NCBI GenBank assembly: GCA_963422675.2
Contig: CAXVYS010000019.1
Location: forward strand, 47,660-111,659
Reading direction: 5' to 3'
Source: UBA4416 sp963422675
GTDB lineage: Bacteria > Bacteroidota > Bacteroidia > B-17B0 > Aurantibacillaceae
DNA length: 64,000 nucleotides
Numbering within the stretch: position 1 is the first letter of the stretch; each line of letters opens with the position of its first letter. Below are positions 18,613 to 26,796 of the stretch, piece after piece. The notes under the pieces were generated by a model, which had not been told where the DNA came from, did not search any database, and saw only the letters and a list, made by a program, of their open reading frames with translations. The translations under genes and the position numbers were made by a program.

Positions 18613-19566
18613 ATGGCGAAGAAACTCTTTTTATTGCTCACAATTATTTGTGTTACTGGCATTTTGCAAGACTTGAAAGCTCAGGATCCTCAATTTACAC
18701 AGTTTTACGCTAACCCACTTTATCTTAACCCTGCATTTGCCGGAACAGCTCGTTGTCCGCGAATATGTATGAACTATCGTAATCAGTGGCCTAATTTATC
18801 CGGTACTTATGTTACTTACAGCGCCTCTTACGATCAACATATTGATGCCATCAGTGGAGGTTTAGGAGTTATCGTAACTCAGGACGACCAGGCCAGGGGA
18901 ACTTTAAAAACAACACAAGCCAGTTTAATCTATTCTTACTTACTACCGGTTAACCGCGAATTCTCTATTAAAGCAGGCTTACAAGCCGGATTTTTTCAAA
19001 AAACATTAGATAGAAATAAATTGACTTTTGGTGATATGATCGATGCCAGAAGGGGGTTTGTTTGGAATACAAACGAAGCCATTCCCGCTCTTACACGTAC
19101 TAACCTCGATTTTTCTGCAGGCTTATTAGGGTATAGCAAAAAGTATTTTGTTGGTTTGGCGGTACATCATATCACACAACCGGAAGAAGGTTTACAGGGA
19201 AATTCAAAAATGCCGTTTAAAATTACAGGACACGCAGGAGCTATCATCCCTCTTGAAAAAGGAAGCGAGTCTTATATATCACCAAATATTTTATTCCAAC
19301 AACAACAAAACTTCACCCAACTTAACTTAGGCTTGTATTTTGTTCGCGGTTCTTTTGTTGGAGGTTTATGGTATCGTAACTCTGATGCCTTTATTGTATT
19401 ATTAGGTGTTCAAACTGATCACTTTAAAATAGGATATAGTTATGACGTAACCGTGTCAAAACTATCCAGTAATACTGCCGGTTCTCATGAAGTATCGTTA
19501 CAGCTTCAGTTCGAGTGCCGTCCTAAGAAAAAGAAATATAGAACCATCAGTTGTCCATCTTTCTAA
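18613..19566 (+). CDS. PorP/SprF-family type IX secretion membrane protein
   Basis: Outer-membrane barrel of the PorP/SprF family, which partners with T9SS machinery or particular cargo. Seen: signal peptide (ending LKAQD), the hallmark DPQFTQFYANPLYLNPAFAGTARCPR and NYRNQWPNLSGTYVTY, GYSYDVTVSKLSSNTAGSHEVSL, and a C-terminal Cys-containing tail ISCPSF. The same ending (VSCPKF) occurs in the second family member at 51658. It precedes gldJ by 59 bases on the same strand, placing it inside a gliding/T9SS locus; it could be a core component, or the SprF for a distant adhesin. Confidence 0.9.
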   Translation: MAKKLFLLLTIICVTGILQDLKAQDPQFTQFYANPLYLNPAFAGTARCPRICMNYRNQWPNLSGTYVTYSASYDQHIDAISGGLGVIVTQDDQARGTLKTTQASLIYSYLLPVNREFSIKAGLQAGFFQKTLDRNKLTFGDMIDARRGFVWNTNEAIPALTRTNLDFSAGLLGYSKKYFVGLAVHHITQPEEGLQGNSKMPFKITGHAGAIIPLEKGSESYISPNILFQQQQNFTQLNLGLYFVRGSFVGGLWYRNSDAFIVLLGVQTDHFKIGYSYDVTVSKLSSNTAGSHEVSLQLQFECRPKKKKYRTISCPSF

Positions 19567-19625
19567 AAAATAATTTGTAACCTTTTCAACAAACTTTCGT
19601 TATAGCTTTAATTAAATACCAAATC

Positions 19626-21293
19626 ATGAAGTTTAAATTCATAAAAAGCAGCAGAGCACTTGCATTAATTCTTTCAATTGTTGCCGTATCTTGTGCAAAG
19701 GAACGTTCATCTGTTACAGGATGGGCTTATAATGACCCTGATAATGGGGGCTTTGAAAAAATGCCTTATGAGGAGCAGGAAACTGGTCCCGGACTTGTGT
19801 TAATAGAAGGTGGTTCATTTTCTATGGGTCGTACAGAAACAGATGTTACTTACGAATGGAATAACGTTCCACGCCGTGTAACGGTTTCTTCTTTTTATAT
19901 GGATGAAACAGAGGTAAGTAATTATTCTTATTTAGAATACCTATACTGGACAGGTCGTGTATTTGGACCTACTTTTCCGGATATCTATTATAAAGCCTTA
20001 CCTGATACATTGGTTTGGAGAGAGAAATTAGCGTATAACGAACCTTTCGTAGAATACTATTTACGTCACCCTGCTTACCGCGATTATCCGGTAGTTGGAA
20101 TCAACTGGTTACAAGCCAATGAGTTTTGCGCATGGAGAACGGATCGTGTAAATGAGTTTATTTTAATTCGTGAAGGTTTATTGGAGCACGTTCCAAATCC
20201 ATCTGATCAGGATTATTTTAGTACCGAAGCTTATTTAGCTGGTAAATGGCAAGGACAATTAAAACAAAAATTACCTTCTTTTGATGAACAAAATCCTGAA
20301 AGAGATGTGAAAATGGAAGATGGTATCTTTTTACCAAAATACCGTTTACCAACAGAAGCTGAATGGGAATACGCTGCATATGGCTTAATCGGTAATACTA
20401 TCGGTGAGCGTATTACAGACAGAAGAATCTATCCTTGGAACGGGCATGGTATCCGTAACTCTGATGATAAATACATCGGTCAGATCCTTGCTAACTTTGT
20501 TCGTGGAAATGGTGATATGATGGGTACAGCAGGTTTCTTAAATGATAATGCTGACGTTACTGCTCCTGTTTATTCTTACTGGCCAAATGATTATGGTTTA
20601 TATAACATGGCAGGTAACGTTTCTGAATGGGTTATGGATGTTTACAGAGCAACTACAGCACAGGATGCAGACGAGTTCAGACCTTTCCGTGGTAACGTAT
20701 TTACAACGCAAATTAAAGATAGTACCGACGGTACAATAGCTACAAATATTGATGGACCTGTTTTCCAAAAATTCAAACAAAAAGTGAATGTTCCCGGTGT
20801 ACATGGAACAACCGTTGGAGAGCCTGTTGAGGTTGTAGATAGCGTTTTAACAAGAATGACCGGTAATCCTAATGATGTGGATGCCATGAATGGAAATAAA
20901 AACGTAACTGCTGAAGGTAAATCTGATATCCCCGGCCGTGTGCAATGGAGAGAAGTTTCATCTGCGGTATCAAGTGATAACCTGGATGAGCGTAGAAATT
21001 ATAAAACAGCAGATTATATCAGTTATTTAGATGGTGATGTAAATTCAAGTATATATTACCTGGAAGGTGAAGAAGCTTACGGTGATAAAGCAGATAAATT
21101 AATGTATGAATATGCAAAAACATCTTTAATCAACGATAAGTCTCGTGTGTATAAGGGTGGTAGCTGGAGAGACAGAGCATATTGGTTAAACCCTGGTACA
21201 AGAAGATATTTAGATCAAAGACAATCTACATCTTATTTAGGATTCAGATGTGCAATGACACGTGTAGGAAGCCCGGTAGGATTAGGAAAATAA
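19626..21293 (+). CDS. gldJ: Gliding motility lipoprotein GldJ
   Basis: Outer-membrane/periplasmic lipoprotein required for gliding and stability of the T9SS in Flavobacterium. Seen: a lipoprotein signal peptide with lipobox VAVSC (Cys23), the early GWAYNDPDNGGFEKMPYEEQETGPGL that is characteristic of GldJ, then a formylglycine-generating-enzyme (SUMF1/C-type-lectin) fold: GGSFSMGRTETD, YMDETEVSNYSYLEYL, RLPTEAEWEYAAYG, GNVSEWVMDVY and KGGSWRDRAYWLNPGTRRY...GFRC. 555 aa matches known GldJ. It sits next to porU-porV and upstream of murF, the flavobacterial arrangement. GldK is the main paralogue to exclude, and the start motif favours GldJ. Confidence 0.93.
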   Translation: MKFKFIKSSRALALILSIVAVSCAKERSSVTGWAYNDPDNGGFEKMPYEEQETGPGLVLIEGGSFSMGRTETDVTYEWNNVPRRVTVSSFYMDETEVSNYSYLEYLYWTGRVFGPTFPDIYYKALPDTLVWREKLAYNEPFVEYYLRHPAYRDYPVVGINWLQANEFCAWRTDRVNEFILIREGLLEHVPNPSDQDYFSTEAYLAGKWQGQLKQKLPSFDEQNPERDVKMEDGIFLPKYRLPTEAEWEYAAYGLIGNTIGERITDRRIYPWNGHGIRNSDDKYIGQILANFVRGNGDMMGTAGFLNDNADVTAPVYSYWPNDYGLYNMAGNVSEWVMDVYRATTAQDADEFRPFRGNVFTTQIKDSTDGTIATNIDGPVFQKFKQKVNVPGVHGTTVGEPVEVVDSVLTRMTGNPNDVDAMNGNKNVTAEGKSDIPGRVQWREVSSAVSSDNLDERRNYKTADYISYLDGDVNSSIYYLEGEEAYGDKADKLMYEYAKTSLINDKSRVYKGGSWRDRAYWLNPGTRRYLDQRQSTSYLGFRCAMTRVGSPVGLGK

Positions 21294-21316
21294 ATTTGTT
21301 GAAAACTATAAGTAAG

Positions 21317-21345
21317 GCCCCTTCGAGTAATCGAAGGGGCTTTTT
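21317..21345 (+). terminator. Intrinsic terminator between gldJ and murF
   Basis: A 10-bp GC-rich stem (GCCCCTTCGA / TCGAAGGGGC), GTAA loop, T5. Its T run ends only 11 bases before the murF start codon, so it may act as an attenuator for murF. Confidence 0.85.
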
Positions 21346-21356
21346 ACTTTTATGGA

Positions 21357-22679
21357 ATGATGACCTATAAAAGTATTGAAGACTTATACCAATTATTTAT
21401 TGGTTGTAATCAGAAAATAACAACCGATACCAGAAAGCTTGATAAAGGCTCGATCTTTTTTGCTTTAAAGGGAGATAATTTTGATGCGAATACCTTCGTA
21501 CAAACTGCTATTGAACAGGGATGTGCCTATGCCGTTACGGACAATGAATTGTATGCGAACGGAAAAACAATTGTGCTTGTGCATAATGTGCTGGAAGCCC
21601 TACAGCAACTGGCTAAACACCACCGCCGGCAACTAATGATTCCTATCATTGGAATTACGGGGAGTAATGGTAAAACCACTAATAAAGAACTGATCTGTGC
21701 AGTACTCTTACAAAAGTATAAGGTATATGCCACCAAAGGGAATCTAAACAATCATATTGGAGTTCCACTTACTTTGCTATCACTCACCAGAGAACATGAA
21801 ATGGCAATAGTGGAAATGGGTGCAAACCATCAGGGTGAAATAGAAATGCTCTGCAATTTGTCAGATCCTGATTATGGGATCATTACCAATATTGGAAAAG
21901 CCCACCTGGAAGGTTTTGGAGGAATGGAAGGAATCAAAAAAGGAAAAAGTGAACTGTACAAATATCTAAAGCATAAAAATGGAACTGTTTTTATAAATGG
22001 AAATGATTCGGTATTACTGGAACTTTCGGATGGATTAAAAAAAGTGACCTATGGTGAGGAGGCCGGATTTGATGTATACGGAAAACCATTTTCAAATTCG
22101 GAATATGTAGAGTTTAAATGGAATACCGCAGGTAAAGGACTGGAGGAGCAACCCTTAGTGAAAACAAAAATGTTTGGCCATTATAACTTTATTAATTTAT
22201 TGTGTGCGGTGAGCATTGGAAATTATTTTGGAGTGGAAGAAACTAAGATCAATAAAGCTTTAGCAGAATATATGCCTGAAATGAACCGTTCGCAGGTACT
22301 AAAAACCGCAGGCAATACGCTTATTCTTGACGCTTACAATGCAAACCCTACCAGCATGAGTTTGGCAGTGAGCAATTTTCTGCAACAATCATTCAGTAAC
22401 GGCCTTATGATTTTAGGTGATATGTTAGAGCTGGGAGAATATTCGAGAAAAGAGCATGAAACTATTTTACAACAACTTACCAATAACCATGTAGCAGAGG
22501 CCTGGATTATTGGAGAATTGTTTTTTGAGTTTAAACTGAATTTTAAAGAATATCGGTTCTTTAAAAATGTAGACGACGCAATAAATCACTTAAAACAGGA
22601 AGAATCTGTTTTAAATAAAACCATATTAATAAAGGGTTCCAGGGGTATAAAACTGGAAAAATTAGTAGAGTTTTTATAG
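21357..22679 (+). CDS. murF: UDP-N-acetylmuramoyl-tripeptide--D-alanyl-D-alanine ligase
   Basis: Cytoplasmic Mur ligase that adds D-Ala-D-Ala to UDP-MurNAc-tripeptide, the last soluble step of peptidoglycan precursor synthesis. Seen: N-terminal DTRKLDKGSIFFALKG (UDP-binding domain), ATP loop GITGSNGKTT at residues 99-108, VEMGANHQGEI, NIGKAHLEGFGG, LDAYNANPTSM and LGDMLELG. Length 440 aa is usual. ATGs at 21357 and 21360 are both possible. The gene follows gldJ with only a strong terminator between, leaving no room for a separate promoter, so expression probably depends on readthrough from gldJ. It has its own terminator about 95 bases downstream. Confidence 0.96.
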   Translation: MMTYKSIEDLYQLFIGCNQKITTDTRKLDKGSIFFALKGDNFDANTFVQTAIEQGCAYAVTDNELYANGKTIVLVHNVLEALQQLAKHHRRQLMIPIIGITGSNGKTTNKELICAVLLQKYKVYATKGNLNNHIGVPLTLLSLTREHEMAIVEMGANHQGEIEMLCNLSDPDYGIITNIGKAHLEGFGGMEGIKKGKSELYKYLKHKNGTVFINGNDSVLLELSDGLKKVTYGEEAGFDVYGKPFSNSEYVEFKWNTAGKGLEEQPLVKTKMFGHYNFINLLCAVSIGNYFGVEETKINKALAEYMPEMNRSQVLKTAGNTLILDAYNANPTSMSLAVSNFLQQSFSNGLMILGDMLELGEYSRKEHETILQQLTNNHVAEAWIIGELFFEFKLNFKEYRFFKNVDDAINHLKQEESVLNKTILIKGSRGIKLEKLVEFL

Positions 22680-22772
22680 AGAGTCTTATTTATTTAGTGA
22701 AACCTATTATCAACAAGTTTATAGTGGCTAAATAATCCTCATTAATTACGTAAAATAATAGTTAATATTTTT

Positions 22773-22804
22773 AAAACCCGAAAGATTTTCTTTCGGGTTT
22801 TTTG
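22773..22804 (+). terminator. Intrinsic terminator after murF
   Basis: A 13-bp stem (AAAACCCGAAAGA / TCTTTCGGGTTTT), TTT loop, followed by Ts. The rest of the 334-base gap up to 23013 holds no gene that I can support; only a weak -7 element at its end is visible. Confidence 0.9.
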
Positions 22805-22974
22805 CTTGTATTTTATGTTTTGAGCGACTGAATTTTGTACTATTTCTGGAGTTTTATTACCGGAAATAACCTGTGAATGCTTGATTTTGTTGTGAAGTAT
22901 GTTAAGCCAACTACCGCCTGTTAATTTTATTGAAAAGAATCATCATTAAAATATTAATTGTCATATTCTTTCAT

Positions 22975-22982
22975 TAAGTTTG
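22975..22982 (+). promoter_or_regulatory. Possible -7 element for the T9SS cargo gene
   Basis: TAAGTTTG matches TAnnTTTG, 31 bases before the ATG at 23014; a TTG lies about 14 bases upstream, closer than the usual -33 spacing. Confidence 0.4.
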
Positions 22983-23013
22983 TAATACGTTGTTCAATTA
23001 AAAAAAATAAAAC

Positions 23014-24978
23014 ATGAAAAAACCAATACTTTTAACAGCCGGAATTGTTATTTCCGGGTTGCTTAGTGCACAGGTATCTAAACAGGTTGTGCAAACATCG
23101 AACAGAATTCCTGCTCGTATTGCTAATATGGCAATAACAAAAAATTCGGTTATTACAGAACCGAATGTAATTAGTACGAATGTCGCTAATCCAAAAAAAG
23201 CGGATAACAAAAAAACAGCTGCTGTTACTTCAGGAGTTATTGGTCATACGTTTTACGATTTACAAAGTAATAGTAGCGTAGGAGACAGAATAGTGGTTAA
23301 TCCTGATGGTAGTATTGCCGCAGTATGGACTATGGAAACAGCTGTGGATAAAACATATCCTAACAGAGGAACAGGTTATGCGTATTATAACGGATCGGTT
23401 TGGACTCCAACACCTTCAGTAAGAGTAGAAAATACACGTGTAGGATGGGGAAATATTGTGAATACCAGAACCAATAAAGAATTAATCTTATCACATGATG
23501 GTACCCAGTCTAAATTAAAATTAGCTACAAGACCGGTTAAAGGAACAGGTACATGGACGGAAGGTTATCCGGCAGCAATTGCTTCTGCAACTGCAGGTGG
23601 AAATTTCTGGCCACGTGCAGTATCTGCAGGTGATACAATTTATACTATTTCAGTTACATCACAAACATTAACGGCTGGTGCAGCAATGTACCAGGGATTA
23701 AACGGAGCAATCTGTTTTTCACGTTCCAGAGATGCGGGTGCTACATGGGATATTGCAAATGTTGTTCCTACAGGTTTAGACAATACGACGCGTTTCCTTG
23801 GTTTTGGTGGAGATTCTTATGCCATTACTGCTAAAGGAAGTACTGTTGTAGTAGTTGGTGGCGACTCAGGAAAAGATTTGGTTATGTCAAAATCTACAGA
23901 TGGTGGTACTACATGGACCGCAACAACAGTTCTTAAATTTCCTATAGCAAAATGGAATACAGCTACAACTACTTCCGATATTAACTCAGATGGAATTGCT
24001 GATACTGTTGCTACTAATGATGGTACATTTAGTGTTGGATTAGATAACACTAATAAAGCATATGTTTTCTACGGGCGTCAAAGAGTGTTATGTACCACTC
24101 CTGGTACAGGCACAGGTCAGGGAATGAGTTACTTTCCTGGAACAGATGGTTTAATGATGTGGAAAGAAGGTTTCCAGGCAAATACAGATACAGGTGGAAT
24201 TATGGTTGCAGCTATCCAGGATCTTGGAGAGAAAGGGAAAATATTCTTCCCTACACCTGCAGTAACAGGTAATTTCTCATTCGGCTTATGGGGAAATTCA
24301 TTAACGTCTTATCCAAGCGTGGCATTTGATGCTTCTAATACGATGTATTTATCTTATTCATCTGTTGTAGATAGTTTAATGTCTTTAGTTAACCCTGAGA
24401 AATTGGTTAGACACGTATATGTGATCAAATCTACAGATGGTGGTATGAATTGGACTGAGCCTTGTGATATCGTTGGTTCACCGAACGAAACCATTTATGA
24501 AGGTGTGTTTGCTTCTATGGCAAAAAGAGTGGATGGAAACATACATTTAATTTATCAAAGAGATTTAGGTCCGGGTAATGGAATCCCTGGAACTAACCCT
24601 GGTGATAATAAAGATGAGAATGATAATACAGGTATGAACGATATCGTTTATTTTAAATTCCCTGTTTCGGAAATAGGAGCATGTCAGGTAGATGTTGGTA
24701 TTAAAGAACAATCATCTATCGTTACGGATTTAAAATTCTATCCTAACCCTGCAACTACAAACGGAACGTTAGAAATAACGTTGAATGATAATTCTAAAAT
24801 GGATATCAATATCATGAATACAGTTGGACAAGTTGTTTATTCAACAACTGCAGTAGGTAATTCAGGATTTAATAAAGTGGACCTTAACTTAAGCAATTTA
24901 TCTAATGGTATTTATTTTTACCAGGTAAAAGCAGGTAATTCTAAAACGGTTACGAATAAATTTGTAATCGCTAAATAA
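23014..24978 (+). CDS. Secreted BNR/Asp-box protein with T9SS type A sorting domain
   Basis: Exported protein delivered to the surface or medium by the type IX system. Seen: signal peptide ending SAQ; Asp-box-like motifs SRDAGATWD, STDGGTTWT and STDGGMNWT, as in sialidase/BNR beta-propellers; and a C-terminal module starting LKFYPNPATTNGTLEI and ending GIYFYQVKAGN...NKFVIAK, the T9SS type A sorting signal. I see no sialidase FRIP or catalytic Arg triad that I can defend, so enzymatic activity is not claimed. The gene stands alone between two terminators. The function of the propeller is unknown. Confidence 0.85.
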   Translation: MKKPILLTAGIVISGLLSAQVSKQVVQTSNRIPARIANMAITKNSVITEPNVISTNVANPKKADNKKTAAVTSGVIGHTFYDLQSNSSVGDRIVVNPDGSIAAVWTMETAVDKTYPNRGTGYAYYNGSVWTPTPSVRVENTRVGWGNIVNTRTNKELILSHDGTQSKLKLATRPVKGTGTWTEGYPAAIASATAGGNFWPRAVSAGDTIYTISVTSQTLTAGAAMYQGLNGAICFSRSRDAGATWDIANVVPTGLDNTTRFLGFGGDSYAITAKGSTVVVVGGDSGKDLVMSKSTDGGTTWTATTVLKFPIAKWNTATTTSDINSDGIADTVATNDGTFSVGLDNTNKAYVFYGRQRVLCTTPGTGTGQGMSYFPGTDGLMMWKEGFQANTDTGGIMVAAIQDLGEKGKIFFPTPAVTGNFSFGLWGNSLTSYPSVAFDASNTMYLSYSSVVDSLMSLVNPEKLVRHVYVIKSTDGGMNWTEPCDIVGSPNETIYEGVFASMAKRVDGNIHLIYQRDLGPGNGIPGTNPGDNKDENDNTGMNDIVYFKFPVSEIGACQVDVGIKEQSSIVTDLKFYPNPATTNGTLEITLNDNSKMDINIMNTVGQVVYSTTAVGNSGFNKVDLNLSNLSNGIYFYQVKAGNSKTVTNKFVIAK

Positions 24979-24997
24979 TACTCATTATCTTACTTTA

Positions 24998-25028
24998 AAA
25001 AGGCGTTTAATTTTAAACGCCTTTTTTT
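24998..25028 (+). terminator. Intrinsic terminator after the T9SS cargo gene
   Basis: A 13-bp stem (AAAAGGCGTTTAA / TTAAACGCCTTTT) with a two-base spacer and an eight-T run, 20 bases after the stop. Confidence 0.92.
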
Positions 25029-25039
25029 TGAAAAAAAAG

Positions 25040-25069
25040 TTTTGGGAATTAAATATTTTATTATATTTG
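25040..25069 (+). promoter_or_regulatory. Promoter of tRNA-Pro
   Basis: A TTTG at about 25041-25044 and TATATTTG at 25062-25069 fit the Bacteroidota -33/-7 pattern with near-ideal spacing (17 bases between). The tRNA starts 26 bases after the -7 element. Confidence 0.65.
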
Positions 25070-25094
25070 CACTCTCAAATTTATTTGAGAAGTT

Positions 25095-25168
25095 CGGGGT
25101 GTAGCGTAGCCCGGTATCGCGCCACGTTTGGGACGTGGAGGCCGTCAGTTCGAATCTGGCCACCCCGA
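25095..25168 (+). tRNA. tRNA-Pro (anticodon TGG)
   Basis: A complete cloverleaf of 74 nt: acceptor CGGGGTG pairs with CACCCCG and discriminator A, D stem GCG/CGC, anticodon stem CCACG/CGTGG with loop TTTGGGA giving anticodon TGG, a five-base variable region, and a T arm GTCAG/CTGGC with TTCGAAT loop. C1-G72 with A73 is the proline identity set. The CCA end is not encoded. Confidence 0.97.
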
Positions 25169-25191
25169 CACAAAGAGATTCATTTCTCTCA

Positions 25192-25224
25192 AAGCAGTAA
25201 GATCATTGATCTTGCTGCTTTTTT
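25192..25224 (+). terminator. Terminator after tRNA-Pro
   Basis: A 14-bp near-perfect stem (AAGCAGTAAGATCA against TGATCTTGCTGCTT, one G-T pair) followed by a T run, 23 bases beyond the tRNA. Confidence 0.8.
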
Positions 25225-25254
25225 GTTTTACAGTCATAATGAGTTATAATAGAG

Positions 25255-25273
25255 GTTGCTATGGATCAGGTCC
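25255..25273 (+). repeat. Extra partial IS end plus target copy
   Basis: GTTGCTAT followed by GGATCAGGTCC. The identical 19 bases occur again at 25274-25292 as the true target duplication and first 11 bases of the insertion sequence. It is therefore a tandem duplicate of target plus left end. Confidence 0.85.
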
Positions 25274-25345
25274 GTTGCTATGGATCAGGTCCAAAAGTTG
25301 TGGAGAAAGAAATAAAGTTTGATTTTTGTGAACTTTAAATTTCTT

Positions 25346-25711
25346 ATGAGCGATTCTTACATTCCATTTTTAAAACTAATTCTTCCAGAAGGTATATTTG
25401 AATATTTCGAACTCACGTCCTACAATCAGGAAAAGGAAGTAAAAGGAGAGACTTTACATCTTTATTTCCAAGAGATTAATTCTATTCCTGTAGAATATAT
25501 TTCTGACAAGCTGGTATCAAAAGGCTTTTTTGATGAAGTAACTATTCAGGATTTTCCTATCCGCGGCCAAAAGGTGTTTTTGCATATTAAGCGCCGCCGT
25601 TGGTTAAATCAAGTTACAGAAAAAGTAGTATTCCGTAATTGGGATATGGTAGCACAGGGCACGCGAATTACAAAAGAATTTGCCGCTTTTTTAAAAGAAC
25701 TCAGCCGATAA
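25346..25711 (+). CDS. ISAon1-type transposase, N-terminal region
   Basis: First frame of the insertion sequence, 121 aa from the ATG at 25346 (MSDSYIPFLKLILPEG); a TTG at 25319 is a less likely start. It looks like the protein annotated in many Bacteroidota as the ISAon1-family transposase N-terminal region: LPEGIFEYFELTSY, VTIQDFPIRGQKVFLHIKRRRW and the tail GTRITKEFAAFLKELSR, which resembles the DNA-binding part of ISL3 transposases. It ends at 25711, inside the open stretch of the catalytic frame, so the two halves are probably joined by frameshifting over 25695-25711. Alternatively they act as separate polypeptides. Confidence 0.8.
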   Translation: MSDSYIPFLKLILPEGIFEYFELTSYNQEKEVKGETLHLYFQEINSIPVEYISDKLVSKGFFDEVTIQDFPIRGQKVFLHIKRRRWLNQVTEKVVFRNWDMVAQGTRITKEFAAFLKELSR

Positions 25712-26687
25712 TCAGGCCCATAGCCTAAAAACAATAGGTTCTTTTTATGGTATTGAGGGGAAGAAATTACAGCGTTATTACCGCAATAAATTAAGCGATT
25801 ACAAAGACTGGAGGTACAAAAATAAAGCCGAGCAGGGAATTATATTCCCTGAAAACATTGGCCCTTGCTTATCTATTGATGAGACTTGTCTATCACACTC
25901 AGAGCTTTACACGATCCTCTCGAATAAATCTGCCAAGGGAAAAAAAGGCACGATCGTGGCTATTTTAAAAGGAACACATTCAGAGACAATCATTCCTTTG
26001 CTACAGAGTATTCCCTTGCATCTTAGAAAAAGAGTTCGGGAGGTTACCTTAGATCTTGCCGGCAGCATGGGACTTATTGTAAAGAAGTGTTTTCCTCATG
26101 CAAGCATGGTTATTGATCGCTTCCATGTTCAGCAATTAGCCAGTGAAGCCCTTCAGGAAATAAGAATAAGACACCGCTGGGAGGCTATTGATGCTGAGAA
26201 CATTGTCCTGGATGAGTCCAGAAAAAACAAAAGAGCTTATCTCCCTGAAATTTTAAACAATGGTGAAACCTTAAAACAGATGCTGGCAAGAAGCAGATAT
26301 TTACTCTACAAGGCTGAACACAACTGGACTTTAGAGCAATCACATAGAGCTCATATATTGTTTGACCGATATCCCGATATTAAAAAAGCCTATGGCTTAG
26401 CACAAAAATTATCCTGGATTTACAGTAACACAAAAGATAAAATTTATGCCTTAACACGGCTTGCAAAATGGCATGAAGATGTAGCCCAGGCAGGATTTAA
26501 GACCTTTAATACTCTATCCAGAACCATTGAAAATAATTACAAAAGAATGCTTAACTATTTTAATAACAGAAGTACAAATGCATCTGCCGAATCCTTCAAT
26601 GCTAAAATCAAAGCTTTTAGAACCCAATATAGAGGCGTTACTGATGTAAATTTCTTCCTTTTTAGGCTCTCTAAATTATTTGCCTAA
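25695..26687 (+). CDS. ISL3/ISAon1-type DDE transposase, catalytic region
   Basis: Catalytic part of the transposase. The frame is open from 25695 (just after a TAA at 25692-25694) to 26687. The first catalytic Asp (SIDET, codon 25878-25880) lies upstream of the first good ATG at 25956, so a protein begun at that ATG would lack it. The other motifs are VTLDLAGSM (second Asp), VIDRFHV, and NASAESFNAKIKAF (catalytic Glu). This indicates that the functional protein is made by a +1 shift from the upstream frame near the T-rich TTTTTTAAAAG at 25687-25697 or soon after. No internal stops are seen, so the element may be active. Confidence 0.85.
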   Translation, partial: KNSADNQAHSLKTIGSFYGIEGKKLQRYYRNKLSDYKDWRYKNKAEQGIIFPENIGPCLSIDETCLSHSELYTILSNKSAKGKKGTIVAILKGTHSETIIPLLQSIPLHLRKRVREVTLDLAGSMGLIVKKCFPHASMVIDRFHVQQLASEALQEIRIRHRWEAIDAENIVLDESRKNKRAYLPEILNNGETLKQMLARSRYLLYKAEHNWTLEQSHRAHILFDRYPDIKKAYGLAQKLSWIYSNTKDKIYALTRLAKWHEDVAQAGFKTFNTLSRTIENNYKRMLNYFNNRSTNASAESFNAKIKAFRTQYRGVTDVNFFLFRLSKLFA

Positions 26688-26796
26688 GTTTAATCCACAG
26701 CTTTTGGACCTGATCCGTTGCTATTAACGATAGAATCCATTTAAAACCTCTGTATTTAGAGTCAAAGATGACACTAAGGTAAATTAACCCGGAGGT

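Larger units (their letters stand above)
25282..26716 (+). mobile_element. Complete ISL3-type (ISAon1-like) insertion sequence, 1435 bp
   Basis: Bounded by 23-bp inverted repeats (25282-25304 and 26694-26716, one mismatch) that begin GGATCAGGTCCAAAAG. Flanked by an 8-bp direct repeat GTTGCTAT at 25274-25281 and 26717-26724; ISL3-family elements are known to make 8-bp duplications. Inside are an N-terminal-region frame and a DDE transposase frame in a different register. Both ends and the target duplication are intact, so the insertion is probably recent. It landed just past the tRNA-Pro terminator and disrupts no gene. Confidence 0.92.

Noticed and set aside
25028..25249. 73-aa frame across the tRNA-Pro
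   Set aside because: It runs through the tRNA cloverleaf and its promoter; not a gene.
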